Shown here piece after piece: positions 62,946 to 64,000 of a stretch of 64,000 bases of DNA. Under the pieces are notes generated by a model that was given only the letters and a program-made list of their open reading frames with translations, was not told where the DNA came from and made no database searches. The position numbers were made by a program, and so were the translations under genes. This stretch comes from Zymoseptoria tritici IPO323 (lineage: Eukaryota > Ascomycota > Dothideomycetes > Mycosphaerellales > Mycosphaerellaceae): assembly GCF_000219625.1 (NCBI RefSeq), contig NC_018218.1, positions 5,084,001-5,148,000 on the forward strand, in the 5' to 3' direction. Numbering within the stretch: the stretch's first letter is position 1; each line of letters opens with the position of its first letter.

Positions 62946-64000
62946 TCACGACTCCAGCATTGCCTTCACACCCCTCAAATCCACCTTTCCAACCTCGCTG
63001 ACCGGGATCTTCCCCACAACCCTCAAGATCCTCGGCACCATCTGCGGCGGCAATACCTGTCCGATCTTCTGCCTCAACGATTCCTCCGTGATCCCATTCC
63101 CCGTCTCCTCGACAGCACAGCCTAATACATCCCCCACAACCACAACCGCAACCCTCACCTTTCCACCAACAACGCTCTGGATCCTGGCTTGCACATCATT
63201 GAGGTCTATTCGGAATCCTCCCACTTTGACCTGCCGATCTGTCCGTCCGAGGAATGCGACTTCGCCCTCCAGCGTCCAGTATCCCCAGTCTCCCGTGCGA
63301 TACATCTTCCCTTTCCCCTCACTACCGTCAGGAGAGACCGTATCTGGCACAAATCTCAGTGCATTCTCCTCTTCCAACCCGAGATATCCCCTCGACACAG
63401 AGATCCCGCCAATGAAGATCTCTCCCGCAACCAGAGGAGGCAGCAAGACGCCATTCTTATCAAGGATATACACCCTCGTAGACATCAGCGGCCGACCAAT
63501 CGTAACCGGCTTCCCATTCTGCACCCTCTGCGCAGTAGCAAGGATATGCGTCTCCGTGGGTCCATACACATTATAAACCTCCGCTTTCCCCTTTGTCCAT
63601 CGATCCGCGGTAGCCTGCGGCAGGACTTCGCCGGCAAAGTAGATGTACCGCACATCATGGATGAAGTCTTCCGGATCCAGTTCCAAGGCGAGGGATGGGG
63701 TGAGCATCAAGCTGCCTACGCCATAGAGGTGGGCGAAGGGGTTGAGTGGGTCTTTGAGGAGGAGGGTCCCGCCATGGCAAAGGGTGGCGAAGACTTCGAG
63801 GAGGGCGCCGTCGAATTGAGGGGCGAGTGTTTGGGATACGGTGTGGGAGGGAGTGACGTGCAGGCGGGCGATGGGGGAGCGGAGGAGGGAGGTGACGCCG
63901 GAGTGGGTGCAGAGGATGGCTTTTGGGGTGCCGGTTGTGCCGGAGGAGAAGCAGATGTAGGCTGGGGAGTGGGGGTTTGGAGTCCGGGGGTCCAGAGTGG
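62946..64000 (-). CDS. NRPS-like adenylation domain protein, C-terminal part (cut by window edge)
   Basis: The frame is open from the stop at 62946 to the edge at 64000 (351 codons), so the gene continues beyond the window. Visible motifs: SSGTTGTPKA (A3), a Gln-Phe-Asp stretch (APQFDGALLE, A4 region), VYNVYGPTETHI (A5), GEIFIGG (A6), YRTGDWG (A7), GRTDRQVKVGGFRIDL (A8) and GKVDLRG (A10). The protein ends about 10 residues after A10 with no phosphopantetheine carrier domain. It is an acyl- or aminoacyl-adenylating enzyme. Whether a condensation domain precedes it cannot be seen. The substrate code is not assigned. Confidence 0.85.
   Translation of the reverse strand, partial: TLDPRTPNPHSPAYICFSSGTTGTPKAILCTHSGVTSLLRSPIARLHVTPSHTVSQTLAPQFDGALLEVFATLCHGGTLLLKDPLNPFAHLYGVGSLMLTPSLALELDPEDFIHDVRYIYFAGEVLPQATADRWTKGKAEVYNVYGPTETHILATAQRVQNGKPVTIGRPLMSTRVYILDKNGVLLPPLVAGEIFIGGISVSRGYLGLEEENALRFVPDTVSPDGSEGKGKMYRTGDWGYWTLEGEVAFLGRTDRQVKVGGFRIDLNDVQARIQSVVGGKVRVAVVVVGDVLGCAVEETGNGITEESLRQKIGQVLPPQMVPRILRVVGKIPVSEVGKVDLRGVKAMLES

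Noticed and set aside
1..64000. Transposons, tRNA or rRNA genes
   Set aside because: I saw no transposase or reverse-transcriptase motifs, long terminal repeats or tRNA-like cloverleaf text on either strand by eye. A computed search (tRNAscan-SE, RepeatMasker) would be decisive.

Overview
The window is nuclear DNA of a filamentous ascomycete (Pezizomycotina). Evidence: many short introns of about 50-95 nt with GT..AG ends and CTAAC/CTGAC branch sites, a Zn2Cys6 regulator, a HET-domain protein, verprolin, a BOR1-type transporter and an NRPS-like adenylating enzyme. A Dothideomycete is my best guess from overall protein style, but the window does not prove it. Exon boundaries were inferred by eye from reading-frame continuity and splice motifs. 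No transcript data were available.

Layout. 0.4-3.6 kb: two divergent uncharacterised genes, both with C-x2-C..W/C-x2-C Trp modules, flank a near-perfect 82-bp minisatellite. 3.8-8.4 kb: a Zn2Cys6 regulator, an LLM flavin monooxygenase and a small GPI-type wall protein. 9-15.7 kb: housekeeping genes (mitochondrial rhomboid protease, Tma17-like proteasome chaperone, verprolin, a mitochondrial membrane protein). 15.8-20.7 kb: a gene-poor stretch holding degenerate tandem repeats of several different periods. 20.7-30.4 kb: BOR1-type transporter, a J-domain locus that runs into a two-TM protein, an acyltransferase-3 enzyme and a HET protein. 30.5-35.9 kb: three-exon DNA2. 

36.6-47 kb is the most unusual part. 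Five intronless paralogs lie head to tail on the minus strand, each with an invariant HE[LM]SHA zincin-type motif followed by a conserved E-x-G-[FM]-E..R-[IV]-[FL]-G-G segment. An inverted, truncated sixth copy lies at the right end. Homologous 5' flanks show that the array grew by segmental duplication and split into two alternating subgroups. I know of no named system of this type, so it is the best candidate for something undescribed.

47.5-54.2 kb: a small secreted Cys-rich ORF, a Dabb-fold protein, eIF3d, and a tandem pair of C2H2-like paralogs whose second copy carries an in-frame TGA. 54.7-62.8 kb: two single-TM surface proteins, the oxodicarboxylate carrier and Npr3. The right edge cuts an adenylating-enzyme gene that ends at the A10 motif with no carrier domain.

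Housekeeping genes (PCP1, TMA17, VRP1, DNA2, EIF3D, ODC, NPR3) alternate with lineage-specific duplicated genes. This looks like ordinary chromosome with islands of local gene duplication rather than one pathway cluster.
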